This document shows, piece by piece, positions 1-8,291 of a DNA stretch of 64,000 bases. Every line of letters starts with the position of its first letter. Position 1 is the stretch's first letter. The position numbers and the translations under genes were made by a program. The notes beneath the pieces were generated by a model. It had not been told where the DNA came from. It saw nothing but the letters and a program-made list of their open reading frames with translations, and searched no databases. Origin of the DNA: JACRDG01 sp963760985 (GTDB taxonomy: Bacteria > Desulfobacterota > Desulfomonilia > Desulfomonilales > Desulfomonilaceae); assembly GCA_963760985.1 (NCBI GenBank), contig CAVXFM010000015.1:992001-1056000 (forward strand). The letters are read 5' to 3'.

Positions 1-447
1 CGTGACGCCGAGAGCGATTTGAATCACATTGGTCGGCAAAGCCAGACCTATCATCGCGCCCACAATGGAGAACGCGGACGCAATCAGCGCGACCGGCATG
101 GCTAGGCGCAGACTCGCCAGATTCATCTTAAGCAGGCCCGGTCCGGCCGCAAGAGCCCCCGATAGCGCGACCAAGAGACCGCACCCGCGTACAAAATCCA
201 GATGAAAGGGGAAAAAACCGCTGATGATCGGCACAAACAGGACGCCACCGCCGACGCCGCCAAGGACCGCGGCTACTCCCATGACAAACGTCACGGCCAA
301 GAGAATCAAAGGCCACACCCACCAGGGATAACCTCCCCCCGCCTGAGGCGCCGCGGATGTCGCCTCTGCAAGGGCGGGATGCGCCCAGTAAGACAACAAT
401 AAGAGGCACACGCACGCAAGCAGGCCCAGTTTACCCACCACCCTCAT
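1..447 (-). CDS. TauE/SafE-family membrane permease, C-terminus beyond left edge
   Basis: The reading frame starts at an ATG at 447 behind an AGGAGCG ribosome site and stays open to base 1, so 149 N-terminal codons are seen. Residues 1-26 form a cleavable-looking signal (hydrophobic core, then HPALA). After a short periplasmic linker come membrane helices with the glycine-rich GVAAVLGGVGGG stretch typical of sulfite-exporter TauE/SafE permeases, and then further hydrophobic segments. The family is proposed to export or import sulfur-containing anions, but substrates are rarely proven. The gene lies on the same strand as the signalling operon at 968-5449, about 520 bp away, so a shared sulfur-related role is only a guess. 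The family call is firm and the substrate is unknown. Confidence 0.85.
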   Translation of the reverse strand, partial: MRVVGKLGLLACVCLLLLSYWAHPALAEATSAAPQAGGGYPWWVWPLILLAVTFVMGVAAVLGGVGGGVLFVPIISGFFPFHLDFVRGCGLLVALSGALAAGPGLLKMNLASLRLAMPVALIASAFSIVGAMIGLALPTNVIQIALGVT

Positions 448-967
448 TGCTCGCTCCTGTCTTTCGTTATTGAACCACACATTCGCAAGTAACGTTGTGT
501 GAGGTTTCTCGATTGTATGCCGATGCAGGCAACGCATCGACGTAATGGCCCTGGTGGAACATCACCGCATGCCGCACATTTGTGAATGTCATTGAAAGTG
601 ACCGCACCAATGTACCATTCCAAGGCCTTGGCTCCTACGACAACATGATCGCATGATGCCGCCTTCTGATCGATGTATTCCAAAGTGCAACCGAGAGGTG
701 AGGATCACGACGCGGTTCGTTACAGCCCGCGCCTCACCAATGGCCGCATCTCCAGTCAGGACATCGCTCTTGTGCAAGACCGGCCTTTACATGACTTTCT
801 TAGGTAACTTCGACTGAAACTCGGTGAATTGAGGGAAGCTGCGCTGTTTCTCACAGCCCACAGCCGTACGCCCCTTTCAGGGCCACGAAAGAGCACTTGC
901 TCTCGTGCAAATGGCCACGGCTTCGCCCTCGTCTTCGAAACCGGCCCACAGCCATACGGGGACCAGT
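448..967. other. 520-bp gap with a possible degraded ORF
   Basis: No gene is secure here. On the minus strand a frame ends with a TGA at 444-446 that overlaps the permease ATG. It can be followed upstream to about 683 and carries two CxxC pairs (KCAACGDV, RCVACIG). A second minus frame runs 777-589. The two could be joined by removing one base of a GG pair near 695, which resembles the other frameshifts in this window. I do not recognise the product, and chance open frames in GC-rich DNA remain possible. Confidence 0.2.
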
Positions 968-1397
968 TCAGTGCCCTCGTTCGGCCAAGATCTTGTCGAT
1001 TCTCGCTCGGCGAATACGCTCTTCCTGTTCCGCCTTACGTGCATAGGCCTTAAGAATCTTGGGAATAAGATCATCCGTTTCCGTCGGTTTCATCAGATAA
1101 TCATAGGCTCCAAGCTTCAGGCCTTCGATCGCCGTATCAATGGTCCCGTGACCAGTGAGCATCATCACCTCGACCAACGGGTTCATCTCTCTGATGTCAC
1201 GCAGAATATCAACGCCGTCCCTGCCGGGCATAAGCACGTCAAGGATTACCACGTCGGTTTCCTGTTCTTTCAGTTTTGCCAGACCTTCGTCTCCACTGAA
1301 AGCTTTGGTTACGCTGAAGCCTCGAAACTCCAACCGCTCGGCGAGCGCATCAACGAATTGTTCTTCATCGTCGATGAGGAGTACCTCTCACTTTCAT
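968..1397 (-). CDS. Response regulator receiver protein, frameshifted near its start
   Basis: This is a single-domain CheY-like receiver, about 142 residues. The acidic pocket (LLIDDEE), the phospho-acceptor Asp (VVILDVLMPG), the Thr switch (MMLTGHG) and the conserved Lys (YLMKP) are all present, and a charged helical tail follows. There is no output domain. The frame carrying the receiver has no start codon: an in-frame TGA lies two codons before GTACTC. An ATG at 1397 with a GGGAG site reads MKVR in another frame. Removing one base of the CC at 1384-1385 (plus strand) gives a normal N-terminus, MKVRVLLIDDEE. It is last in the signalling operon and is probably phosphorylated by the kinase at 3704-5449. 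Confidence 0.8.
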
Positions 1398-1415
1398 GGC
1401 TTGTTCTCCCGCAAC

Positions 1416-1874
1416 CTACTTCTGTTTCTTGCCCTCATCCATAATCTGCTGTGCGGTCTGAAACTCACCTTCTTCCGCAAAGGCCGCCGCGACCATAGCC
1501 TCTTCCATTTTCTTCTTGTACGCGTCTTTCAAGGTCCGAACGAGTTTCTCAATGTCCACGGGTTTTTGCAGGTACGCAAAGGCACCCAGGCGACGGGCTT
1601 CCGCTTCGTCCTTCTCCGACCCGTGTCCGGTCAACATGACCACCTGAACTTGCGGATATGCCTGGCGCACTCGCCTGAGCACTTCCATGCCGTCTATGCC
1701 CGGCATCTTGAGATCCAGGACCATCACGTCAGGAACTTGATCCTCAACGATTCGGAGAGCCTGTTCTCCGTCGAGCGCCACGTTCGAATCCAGGTCCCGC
1801 ATCCTCATTCGCTCAGCAAGAGTATTGACGAAATCCTCCTCGTCGTCGACCATCAACACTTTGAATTCCTTCAT
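1416..1874 (-). CDS. Response regulator with C-terminal AFAEEGE-type helical tail
   Basis: This is a 152-residue receiver protein. The start chosen is the ATG at 1874, preceded by GGAGGAGCG; an upstream in-frame start at 1904 has no such site. The receiver occupies about residues 1-120, with LMVDDEED, the phospho-acceptor in VMVLDLKMPG, VMLTGHG and the Lys in YLQKP. After it comes a helical tail containing VAAAFAEEGEFQTA. The same signature occurs twice in the neighbouring 119-residue protein at 2136-2495, so the tail may be a docking or pairing element. No DNA-binding domain is present. It is the fifth gene of the minus-strand signalling operon. Confidence 0.88.
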   Translation of the reverse strand: MKEFKVLMVDDEEDFVNTLAERMRMRDLDSNVALDGEQALRIVEDQVPDVMVLDLKMPGIDGMEVLRRVRQAYPQVQVVMLTGHGSEKDEAEARRLGAFAYLQKPVDIEKLVRTLKDAYKKKMEEAMVAAAFAEEGEFQTAQQIMDEGKKQK

Positions 1875-1926
1875 TACGCTCCTCCAGCTATTGGTAGGGG
1901 CCATCGAACGGCAATAGACGTCTCGC

Positions 1927-1966
1927 CGCGTGCGGGCCTTCAGTCTCAGCTGAAAGCCCGCACGCG
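1927..1966. repeat. Long inverted repeat inside the signalling operon
   Basis: Arms of 17 bases (CGCGTGCGGGCCTTCAG and CTGAAAGCCCGCACGCG) are complementary except at one position and enclose a 6-base loop. The hairpin sits between the 119-residue gene and the response regulator at 1416-1874. No T-run follows on either strand, so it is more likely an mRNA processing or stability element than an intrinsic terminator. Confidence 0.6.
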
Positions 1967-2135
1967 CGATACTCTGCTGTGTCCGTTCTCTGCTTTTTGT
2001 TCTGGAAACTTAAGATCCGTACCGGCCGTCAGTTCATGAGGCTGGCTCCCGAGAATACAGGTCGGCCGGAACCAATCTCCCGGAGATGGTGCAACCTCTT
2101 TCAGGCGACTTCAAAACCAGGGGTCTCGGAACCCC

Positions 2136-2495
2136 TCACAGGGAGACAACTCCAAGCCGCATTTTGACTCCGCTGATACCCAGAGTCTCGAGAAAGGACT
2201 CTTCCCCGAACGAAACACGACCGTACCGGACACGGACACCTTTGAGGCCCACAACCTCTGCAAAAGTCTGTTTCCTGGGGGTTGGATCAAGTATCTGTCT
2301 TGCCACGTCCTGGCAGTTCTCTTCGGCAAAGGCTGCGGCAGCGAAGCTCGTGCGAAACGTCTCGAGCACGTTCACGGTTTGGGCTGACTCCACGGGGGGC
2401 AGGCCCACCATTTGCAGGGCGGTGTTATGCTCGCCCGCCTCGGCAAAAGCTATTGCAGAGAACCATGTTCCAAATTTTTCCCCAATGGTGCTCAT
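2136..2495 (-). CDS. 119-residue protein with two AFAEEGE motifs, function unknown
   Basis: The start is the ATG at 2495, eight bases behind GAGGAG; an earlier in-frame ATG at 2525 lacks a site. Residues 10-30 contain SAIAFAEAGEHNTALQMV and residues 50-68 contain AAAAFAEENCQDVARQIL. These are two copies of a short amphipathic motif that also ends the response regulator at 1416-1874. The C-terminal third (about 75-119) is rich in Val, Arg and Gly, looks beta-rich, and resembles nothing I can name. There is no signal peptide or membrane helix. Its position between a kinase-like gene and a response regulator suggests an adaptor or scaffold in the same pathway. That role is inference. Confidence 0.65.
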   Translation of the reverse strand: MSTIGEKFGTWFSAIAFAEAGEHNTALQMVGLPPVESAQTVNVLETFRTSFAAAAFAEENCQDVARQILDPTPRKQTFAEVVGLKGVRVRYGRVSFGEESFLETLGISGVKMRLGVVSL

Positions 2496-2660
2496 GGCTC
2501 GCTCCTCTGAAAACATGTGAAACATATTGAAACGAGATCTATTCCCAACGACCTTTATAGGCCCCCCCGATTATGAGACAGTTCGATACAAAAGGCAACA
2601 CCATCTTCATAGATCCGGGACCTTATCCCTTCTCTCCGTGTTTTCAGGGACACTGTGTAC

Positions 2661-3314
2661 CTACCGGAAAATAAGAGAAAGCCATGCCGGCGAAGGGCCC
2701 GGCTCCAGTGTTCCATTGAGTTCCGCGGCAAATCCTTGCACATCGGGCCAGTCAACGGAGGAAGCAGGGTCTAGCGGCTGCGGAACTGTTCCCTTGGAGT
2801 TCTCACCGTTGCCAGAAAAGACGACTGCGATCATGCCATTCCCGCGATCCGCAGGTTCAAGAGCCATAGTGCTTCCTGACGGGACGACCTTCAATAAGAG
2901 ATCGATGACCCCCGTGAGCACCATCTGTATTTTGAGTGGATCGGTGGCTAGCATGATCTTCTGAGGTTGTGGCTTTGCCACAAGTACCACCGCTTTGAGC
3001 CGCGCGAACCGTTGACACAAGCAGACCACCTGATCCACTGCCGTATTCAGGTCCACGCTCGCGTGCACCTGGTCCGGACTATGAGCAAACGCGTTGAGCC
3101 TGGTGGACAGATCGACACCACGATCCACCTGTTGCTTGATGTTGTTCAACACACGCAGCAATTTTTCCTGGTGAGGCCCGGCAACGTCTTTATTCATGGA
3201 AAGAATGTCTTTAATGAGCCCGGCAGATTCTTTGATTATTGCCAGGACGTTCTTGAGTTCATGGGTGACGCCTGCGGTCATCCGGCCCATGAATGCGGTT
3301 TCTCTCACTTCCAT
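2661..3314 (-). CDS. Histidine-kinase-like protein with a degenerate ATPase domain
   Basis: This 217-residue soluble protein opens with a HisKA-type dimerisation helix, in which GVTHELKN carries the candidate phospho-His at about residue 18. The following region has kinase-like spacing, but the expected N-box (NLxxNA) reads VLTGVIDLLLK, and no DxGxG or GTGLGL motif is visible. It should therefore not bind ATP in the usual way. It may act as a phosphotransfer or dimerisation partner between the kinase at 3704-5449 and the nearby receivers. It starts four bases after the stop of the receiver gene at 3319-3702, so the two are translationally linked. A comparable degenerate kinase is found at 25539-26249. 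Confidence 0.75.
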   Translation of the reverse strand: MEVRETAFMGRMTAGVTHELKNVLAIIKESAGLIKDILSMNKDVAGPHQEKLLRVLNNIKQQVDRGVDLSTRLNAFAHSPDQVHASVDLNTAVDQVVCLCQRFARLKAVVLVAKPQPQKIMLATDPLKIQMVLTGVIDLLLKVVPSGSTMALEPADRGNGMIAVVFSGNGENSKGTVPQPLDPASSVDWPDVQGFAAELNGTLEPGPSPAWLSLIFR

Positions 3315-3318
3315 CTTG

Positions 3319-3702
3319 TCACTCGCTTCCTGAGGAGGCCTGTTTGAGGGCCTCAGAGATTTTTCGGGTCAATTCCTCCAACTGCAACGGCTTCATGAGG
3401 TAATCAAAGGCGCCCAGACGGATTCCTTCAACCCCATCTTTGGCCGAGCCGATTCCTGTGAGCAGGATCACCGGCAAGTTGGGAAAGTCAGCCTTGATAC
3501 GTTTGAGAACTTCTATGCCGCTCATACCCGGCATCATTACATCGAGCACCACGATGTCAGGTTGATCCGCGGCAACAGCACGGAGGGCTTGTTCACCGTT
3601 GAAGGCCGTGCGGGTCTTGACACCTCTCAACGCCAGTCGCTCCGCGAGAGTCGAGACAAAGTCTTCCTCGTCGTCTACCAGCAGCACCTTCCAAGCTTCC
3701 AT
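3319..3702 (-). CDS. Single-domain response regulator
   Basis: This is a 127-residue CheY-like receiver with LLVDDEED, phospho-acceptor Asp in IVVLDVMMPGMSG, LLTGIG and the conserved Lys in YLMKP. A short Ser/Lys-rich tail follows and there is no output domain. The ATG at 3702 follows GGGGAG. Only one base separates it from the stop of the histidine kinase gene upstream, so it is the obvious partner of that kinase. Its effect must come through protein contact, perhaps with the other operon members, because none of the receivers here has a DNA-binding domain. Confidence 0.93.
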   Translation of the reverse strand: MEAWKVLLVDDEEDFVSTLAERLALRGVKTRTAFNGEQALRAVAADQPDIVVLDVMMPGMSGIEVLKRIKADFPNLPVILLTGIGSAKDGVEGIRLGAFDYLMKPLQLEELTRKISEALKQASSGSE

Positions 3703-3703
3703 G

Positions 3704-5449
3704 TCATCTCCCCGATTCTTCCCTGGGTTTCTTAGGCAGGTAGATCACGAATCGTGTGCCTTGCCCCACCTTACTGTGAACCTCGACGTCACCACCCAAC
3801 TTTTTCACAATTCCGTAGGTGATAGACAGTCCTAGCCCGGTTCCTGAACCCTTCTTGGTGGTGAAAAAGGGTTCAAAGATGTGTTTGAGGGTCTCTTCGG
3901 ACATTCCATGTCCGTCATCCTGCACCGTGACTCCCACGGTGTCGATATCCCGTTCAAACGTGGCGATCGCCACCATTCCACCATCTTGCACGGCTGCAAA
4001 GGCATTATTCACAAGGTTGAGGAAGACCTGCTGAAGCTGTCCTCGATCGGAGGCAATGCGGGACAGGTCCTTAGCGAGGTGCAACCGGAGTTTGATATTG
4101 CGATGAAGCGCTTCCTTCTCGAGGAATCCCACTGTTTCGGTGATTACGTCGTTCACATCCAGCACCTGAATTTCCACGTCCATCCGTCGTGCGAATCCCA
4201 GGAGTCGATGTGTGATGGTGCGACACCGTTCGACCGACTGAATGATCGCTTGGACCAGGCCGAGAAATTTCTCCTTGTCCGGGAAATTGGGGTTGTACTC
4301 GATGAGATCTTTCATGAGACCGGCTTTTTCGTTGATGATTGCCATGGGGTTGTTCACCTCATGAGCCACGCCGGCCGCAAGCCTGCCGATGGATGAGAGC
4401 TTGTGGCTGTGTTGGACCTCGCGGTACGCCAGCTCTCGTTTCATGTCGCTATCCTGCATTCGTTTGACCAGGATCATCGTCAACCTGAACACCACCGCGA
4501 CGATCACCAGGACACTTCCGAAAAACAGGAACACGAATTCGCTTTTCAGCGTGTACCACGCGCGGAGGACTTGGCCTTTCGGCCTGACGAGCATCGGTAC
4601 AAAGTCCGCACGGGAGAAGTACGCATAGACCACCATAACGTCTCGACCCGACGGATCGGTCATTTCCACCACGTTGGGCTCATAGCTTACCGGAACCTTG
4701 CAGACCGGACATTCCTTCAGCACTCTGCCGTAGAATTTGGAGTTCGTCTGAAATACACCCTTCTGGTTGATCAGAAAGGCGTCGCTCTCAGGATCCAGTC
4801 CCATCGATGCGATCAGATCGTCGAATTTCCCCGTATCGATGGTGGCTCGTACAATCCATTCCCGTCCCGACTCGGTGACATGACGGACCGCAACCGCGAT
4901 GTGAGGGAATTTGCGGTATCCCATGAACACGTCGCTGATGTACTCGTCAGAGACCTTGAGATGCTGAAACCATTCCTGCTGGGAATAGTCCTTTCCCTTG
5001 AGTTCGTACGGTCCCGCGTAGCTCACCTGCACGCCATGGGCATCGATGAGTCCGATGTCGATAAAGCCTTTGAATTCTTGCCTCAGCACGCGAAAAATGC
5101 GGTGCAGGTTCTTCTCGTCGGCAAGCTCGTCATAAGAATAGGCTGAAGCCACGAACCGTACGGTGGAAAGGCGATTTTGCAGGAACAGTTCAAATGAATG
5201 CTTCGTCTTGTTGACCAGCACGCGGAGGGGGTTCACGATTTCTCCCCTGAGCACCGAGCGGTACTGATAGTAATTGAGGAACGCCATCAGTACCAGCGGG
5301 ACCAGGGTGGTAATCAGCATCAGCAGGACGAAATTCCGACGAAGGACCCGATAGCGCTCCGGACCAGTTCCCTCTTCGGGGATTTCCAGAAAGGTCCCCA
5401 CCTTCGCTTTCAGGTTTTCCTTAAAGTCCATGGTCTTCTTGTACCCCAT
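3704..5449 (-). CDS. Membrane sensor histidine kinase with extracytoplasmic Cache domain
   Basis: A 581-residue sensor kinase heads the minus-strand operon. A cytoplasmic N-terminus of about 38 residues is followed by one helix (about 39-62), a periplasmic Cache-type sensor region (about 65-300) and a second helix (about 305-328). HisKA follows, with the phospho-His in GVAHEVNNPM, then a complete HATPase domain (NLVNNAFAA, DDGHGM, GTGLGLS). The sensor domain contains a CPVC pair, which could make it redox- or metal-responsive. Neither in-frame ATG (5449 or 5431) has a strong ribosome site. The partner receiver starts one base after its stop. The signal is unknown; the nearby TauE/SafE permease hints at sulfur compounds, but this is speculative. 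Confidence 0.92.
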   Translation of the reverse strand: MGYKKTMDFKENLKAKVGTFLEIPEEGTGPERYRVLRRNFVLLMLITTLVPLVLMAFLNYYQYRSVLRGEIVNPLRVLVNKTKHSFELFLQNRLSTVRFVASAYSYDELADEKNLHRIFRVLRQEFKGFIDIGLIDAHGVQVSYAGPYELKGKDYSQQEWFQHLKVSDEYISDVFMGYRKFPHIAVAVRHVTESGREWIVRATIDTGKFDDLIASMGLDPESDAFLINQKGVFQTNSKFYGRVLKECPVCKVPVSYEPNVVEMTDPSGRDVMVVYAYFSRADFVPMLVRPKGQVLRAWYTLKSEFVFLFFGSVLVIVAVVFRLTMILVKRMQDSDMKRELAYREVQHSHKLSSIGRLAAGVAHEVNNPMAIINEKAGLMKDLIEYNPNFPDKEKFLGLVQAIIQSVERCRTITHRLLGFARRMDVEIQVLDVNDVITETVGFLEKEALHRNIKLRLHLAKDLSRIASDRGQLQQVFLNLVNNAFAAVQDGGMVAIATFERDIDTVGVTVQDDGHGMSEETLKHIFEPFFTTKKGSGTGLGLSITYGIVKKLGGDVEVHSKVGQGTRFVIYLPKKPREESGR

Positions 5450-5718
5450 GTACGACGACGAAACAGGATCGGTTGGTTCCTCGGCAGAAAAAAAGAGGGC
5501 ATGAGTCGTCTCTTTGCAGAGTACCCGAGCCCTTCTTCAGACTCCACAATTCTGAGAAGCCCGTTGCGTTGGCCTGACAAATCATCTGCGAAGTTCCCCG
5601 GTGCGATGGGGTACATGTAACATAATGCAACGTACATATCCATCACATTTCCGCGTTGCTCGCAGAAAGCTCGTTCAGACCCCAAAAGACCTGATATCGA
5701 CCGTTTTCCCCGTTCCAG

Positions 5719-5790
5719 GAGTCTGTTACGTCACGCGAAGCTCTGAATACGTGGCACAAGAGTCGCTATGATTGCGGCTCGCCACAGGCT
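5719..5790 (+). repeat. Internally deleted copy of the 190-bp inverted-end repeat
   Basis: The left end (GTCTGTTACGTCACGC, then GAATACGTGGCAC) matches the left end of the copy at 48541-48730. The right end (ATTGCGGCTCGCCACAGGCT) matches the right ends of the copies at 48541 and 56854. The middle, about 115 bp, is missing. Retaining both ends while losing the centre is typical of short non-autonomous elements. Confidence 0.55.
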
Positions 5791-5884
5791 GTCCGGCGAG
5801 CGGATGTTTCATTTTGATTCGTGGTGGGTACGCGGGAGGCAGAGAAATCACGCGGGAGCTATCTTGTTCCCATGGCTATAGCAA

Positions 5885-6052
5885 TTCCTATGAAAATGCA
5901 TTTTCGGGGGAAGGCCCTTCTTGAAAGAAGGGCCTTCCCCCGAACCCCTATCCCCAAGAACTTCAAGCGCTTGCCAGCTCCCGCTGGTCGCTGGACACGG
6001 TGCCATTTTCATGGTTCGTTGTGACCCCCGAGGTCATGGGAGTTGCCAAAAG
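5885..6052 (+). repeat. Palindromic dispersed repeat, copy 1
   Basis: It begins with TTCCTATGAAAATGCATTTTC and a GC-rich hairpin (GGAAGGCCCTTCTTGAAAGA and its mirror), followed by about 100 bp of conserved non-coding sequence ending GGGAGTTGCCAAAAG. It is nearly identical by eye to 41656-41823 (other strand) and 45698-45860. Short ORFs across it are not conserved genes. Confidence 0.85.
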
Positions 6053-6198
6053 TTCTGACCGAATGGCTCGTGCGTTGACGAGGTGCCGGGAGGTCCCCTG
6101 AACGAAGATTCGACAGCCCCGTGTCGCGCGCAGTGAATGGGAACCTTTCGACACCCAGGAAGAAACACACGGAGAGAACTTTTGGCACGACTATTAAG
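6042..6198 (+). repeat. Third-family repeat unit, copy 1
   Basis: It aligns by eye with the reverse complement of 49754-49898. Shared blocks include CCCCTGAACGAAGATTCGAC, a CGACACCCA block and a CACACGGA block, and both begin with TTGCCAAAA. It directly abuts the palindromic repeat at 5885-6052, so the two may move or have been duplicated together. Confidence 0.55.
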
Positions 6199-6262
6199 AA
6201 CACCGGCACGAGGTTGATTCTGCGCCAGAATACGTACGATTACTCCTCGGTCCGCGCGTGTG

Positions 6263-7972
6263 TCAGATCTCTTTTGGCGTTTGCTGAAGAATCTGCCGCT
6301 CCATGAGCGAGATGGCAGTGCGTAGGATGTCCGCGTCAAACGCGAACCTCGCGCCGGCAGCCTGAAACAAGGCAGGCAAAGGCACGGTTCCTCCCAGGGA
6401 CAGTGCGCGGCGGTACGCGGCGATTGCGCCGGATTGATCGTGCAACGCATTGCCCCACACTTGTATCGCGCCGAGTTGCGCAAGACCGTACTCCACGTAG
6501 TAAAAGGGCACGGTGTGAATGTGGAGCTTGTTCAGCCATCCGGTCTTGAGTTCTTCTTCCAGACCGCTCCAGTCCACTTCAGGCATGAAACGACGCCAGA
6601 GAGCTGCCCACTGTGCGTCACAGGCTGAGGCTTCTCCTGATTCCGAGGGATTCTCGTACACCCAATGTTGAAATGCGTCTACTACTGCCATGTAAGACCA
6701 GAATAGAATACTTCGCTCCAGATGCTCCACGCGAGCTCGCGCCGCGTCGCGTTCCGCGTAATATCCTCCGTACTCCTGTCCCAAATAGGGAGCAGCGAGC
6801 AGCTCCATGGACATGGAAGCGACCTCGGCAAACTCCATGCCCACCTGGCGCTGCTGAGAATACGGCAACTCGGACCGTTCAAACGCGTGAAACGCGTGAC
6901 CCGCCTCGTGAAGGATGGTTTGTACATCATCATGGATGCCTACCGCGTTCATGAAAATGAAAGGTCGTCGCGCGGCGGCAAATTCCGTGCAATAGCCTCC
7001 CGGCGCTTTGTTCTTCCGATTTTCCAGGTCCAGAAGATCCTCACGGACCATGAGCGCGAAATACGACCCCAAATCAGGATCCACGCGGTGGAAAATCGCG
7101 GAGGCTGCGGTTTGAAACTCCCGGATGTCCCGAAAGGGCTTCAGAGGCGCGCGTCCCAGCGGGTCCACGGAAAGGTCCCAGGGCCTGAGCGCGTCCAGGC
7201 CGAGCAGCTTCTTCCTTCGCTCGTAGATGCGCGAGGCAGCGGGGGTTACCACTTCTTCGATGGCCTGATGAAAGCGCTTGCAGTCCTCCGGCTGGTAATC
7301 GAAACGCTGCAATTGTTTCCATCGGAAAGAGCGGTACTCGCTGAATCCCGCATTGGTCGCCATTTTTGTCCGAAGGGCAAGGAACTGAAGCCACAGCGCC
7401 GATATGGCCTCCCGGTCCTGGAGTTGCCTTGCGGCTGCGATTCGCCACGCACTCTCCCGCTGTTGACGATCGATCGACTGATACACCGGCCGTAATTGCG
7501 AAAGAGTGATTTCTTTTCCTTCCCATTGCACGGTCTGCGCGCCGATGAGTTTGTCGTACTCCATGGAGAGCTTATGTTCCTCCACCATGATCGGCAGGTT
7601 TTCCTCACGAAACAATTCCGCTTCCACGCGCATTCTCAACAGGGGCATCTCAAAGCCAGGCAACGCGACATTTGCAGCCAGCACTTTTTCTTTCAGCGTG
7701 TGCTCGGCTTGTTCCAGTTTGGGGTAGACTTGGTCAAGGAACCGATGAAACCGCTTTTCGGCTTCCTGATCCGCGGTGTTGACCGTGGTTGCCACGTGCA
7801 TACGACTGAAGATCTCCTCAACGAGATCCCCTATGCGCGTCCAATCCGACAGAAAACGCGGCACACTGTCGTCAGAGAGGCTCCTCTTTGCCAGATCGTC
7901 ATAATAAGGCTCAATATCGGTCCAGGACCAATTCATCAGTCCGGTCGCGTCATGGGGTAGAGCATCGAACAT
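6263..7972 (-). CDS. M3-family oligoendopeptidase (PepF-like)
   Basis: This is a zinc metallopeptidase of about 569 residues. The HExxH motif is in LHEAGHAFH near residue 355, followed about 25 residues later by the downstream Glu of the family (GMEFAEVASMSMEL). These are the M3 thimet/oligoendopeptidase zinc ligands. There is no signal peptide, so it should degrade short peptides in the cytoplasm. The ATG at 7972 has AAAAGGAG seven bases upstream and is preferred over the TTG one codon earlier. It appears monocistronic, with repeats on its 3' side. Confidence 0.93.
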   Translation of the reverse strand: MFDALPHDATGLMNWSWTDIEPYYDDLAKRSLSDDSVPRFLSDWTRIGDLVEEIFSRMHVATTVNTADQEAEKRFHRFLDQVYPKLEQAEHTLKEKVLAANVALPGFEMPLLRMRVEAELFREENLPIMVEEHKLSMEYDKLIGAQTVQWEGKEITLSQLRPVYQSIDRQQRESAWRIAAARQLQDREAISALWLQFLALRTKMATNAGFSEYRSFRWKQLQRFDYQPEDCKRFHQAIEEVVTPAASRIYERRKKLLGLDALRPWDLSVDPLGRAPLKPFRDIREFQTAASAIFHRVDPDLGSYFALMVREDLLDLENRKNKAPGGYCTEFAAARRPFIFMNAVGIHDDVQTILHEAGHAFHAFERSELPYSQQRQVGMEFAEVASMSMELLAAPYLGQEYGGYYAERDAARARVEHLERSILFWSYMAVVDAFQHWVYENPSESGEASACDAQWAALWRRFMPEVDWSGLEEELKTGWLNKLHIHTVPFYYVEYGLAQLGAIQVWGNALHDQSGAIAAYRRALSLGGTVPLPALFQAAGARFAFDADILRTAISLMERQILQQTPKEI

Positions 7973-8291
7973 CAAAAACTCCTTTTCTTTTTGCGCGGTC
8001 TTTGCAGGCTGGCAACCTTCCTCGTCATGTCCTCAAATCTTCAGATCGTCTGTGCGGTAAGGGTTCCCAACAAGGTGCGTGGGACATACTTTATGGAAGA
8101 GTTTTCTTCACGACGGTTCATCGCGATGAGCGTGTGGAGGTTTGTGGTAAAATGACCGGACCGTCGCCCAAGCGCATGATGGCTCTCAAATCGGCAATCA
8201 TGGCCGAGGCGCTGTGTTCGGAACCACAGGACTCGCTCATCCGCGGGAGCAAGCATATCCCCCGGACCCGATCCAACGCAAGAGGTTGCTC
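7973..8291. other. Divergent intergenic region, no gene seen
   Basis: This gap of about 320 bp separates the leftward peptidase gene from the rightward zinc-ribbon gene, so it should hold both promoters. I found no strong -35/-10 pair, no repeat and no credible small ORF. Confidence 0.5.

Larger units (their letters stand above)
5450..6262. other. Gap holding three repeat units, no gene
   Basis: No convincing ORF lies in this stretch between the kinase operon and the M3 peptidase, both transcribed to the left. It contains a shortened member of the 190-bp repeat (about 5719-5790), a full copy of the palindromic repeat (about 5885-6052) and a unit of the third family (about 6042-6198). The kinase promoter must lie near 5450-5700, but I could not pick a clear -35/-10 pair there. 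Confidence 0.6.

Noticed and set aside
905..2039. Long plus-strand open frames opposite the response regulator genes
   Set aside because: They mirror highly conserved receiver domains on the minus strand and have no motifs or ribosome sites of their own.
4403..5146. 247-codon plus-strand frame opposite the histidine kinase
   Set aside because: No recognisable domain, and it lies entirely inside the sensor gene.
5750..5766. TGGCACAAGAGTCGCT as a sigma-54 promoter
   Set aside because: One mismatch in the -12 box, inside a repeat remnant, pointing away from any gene.
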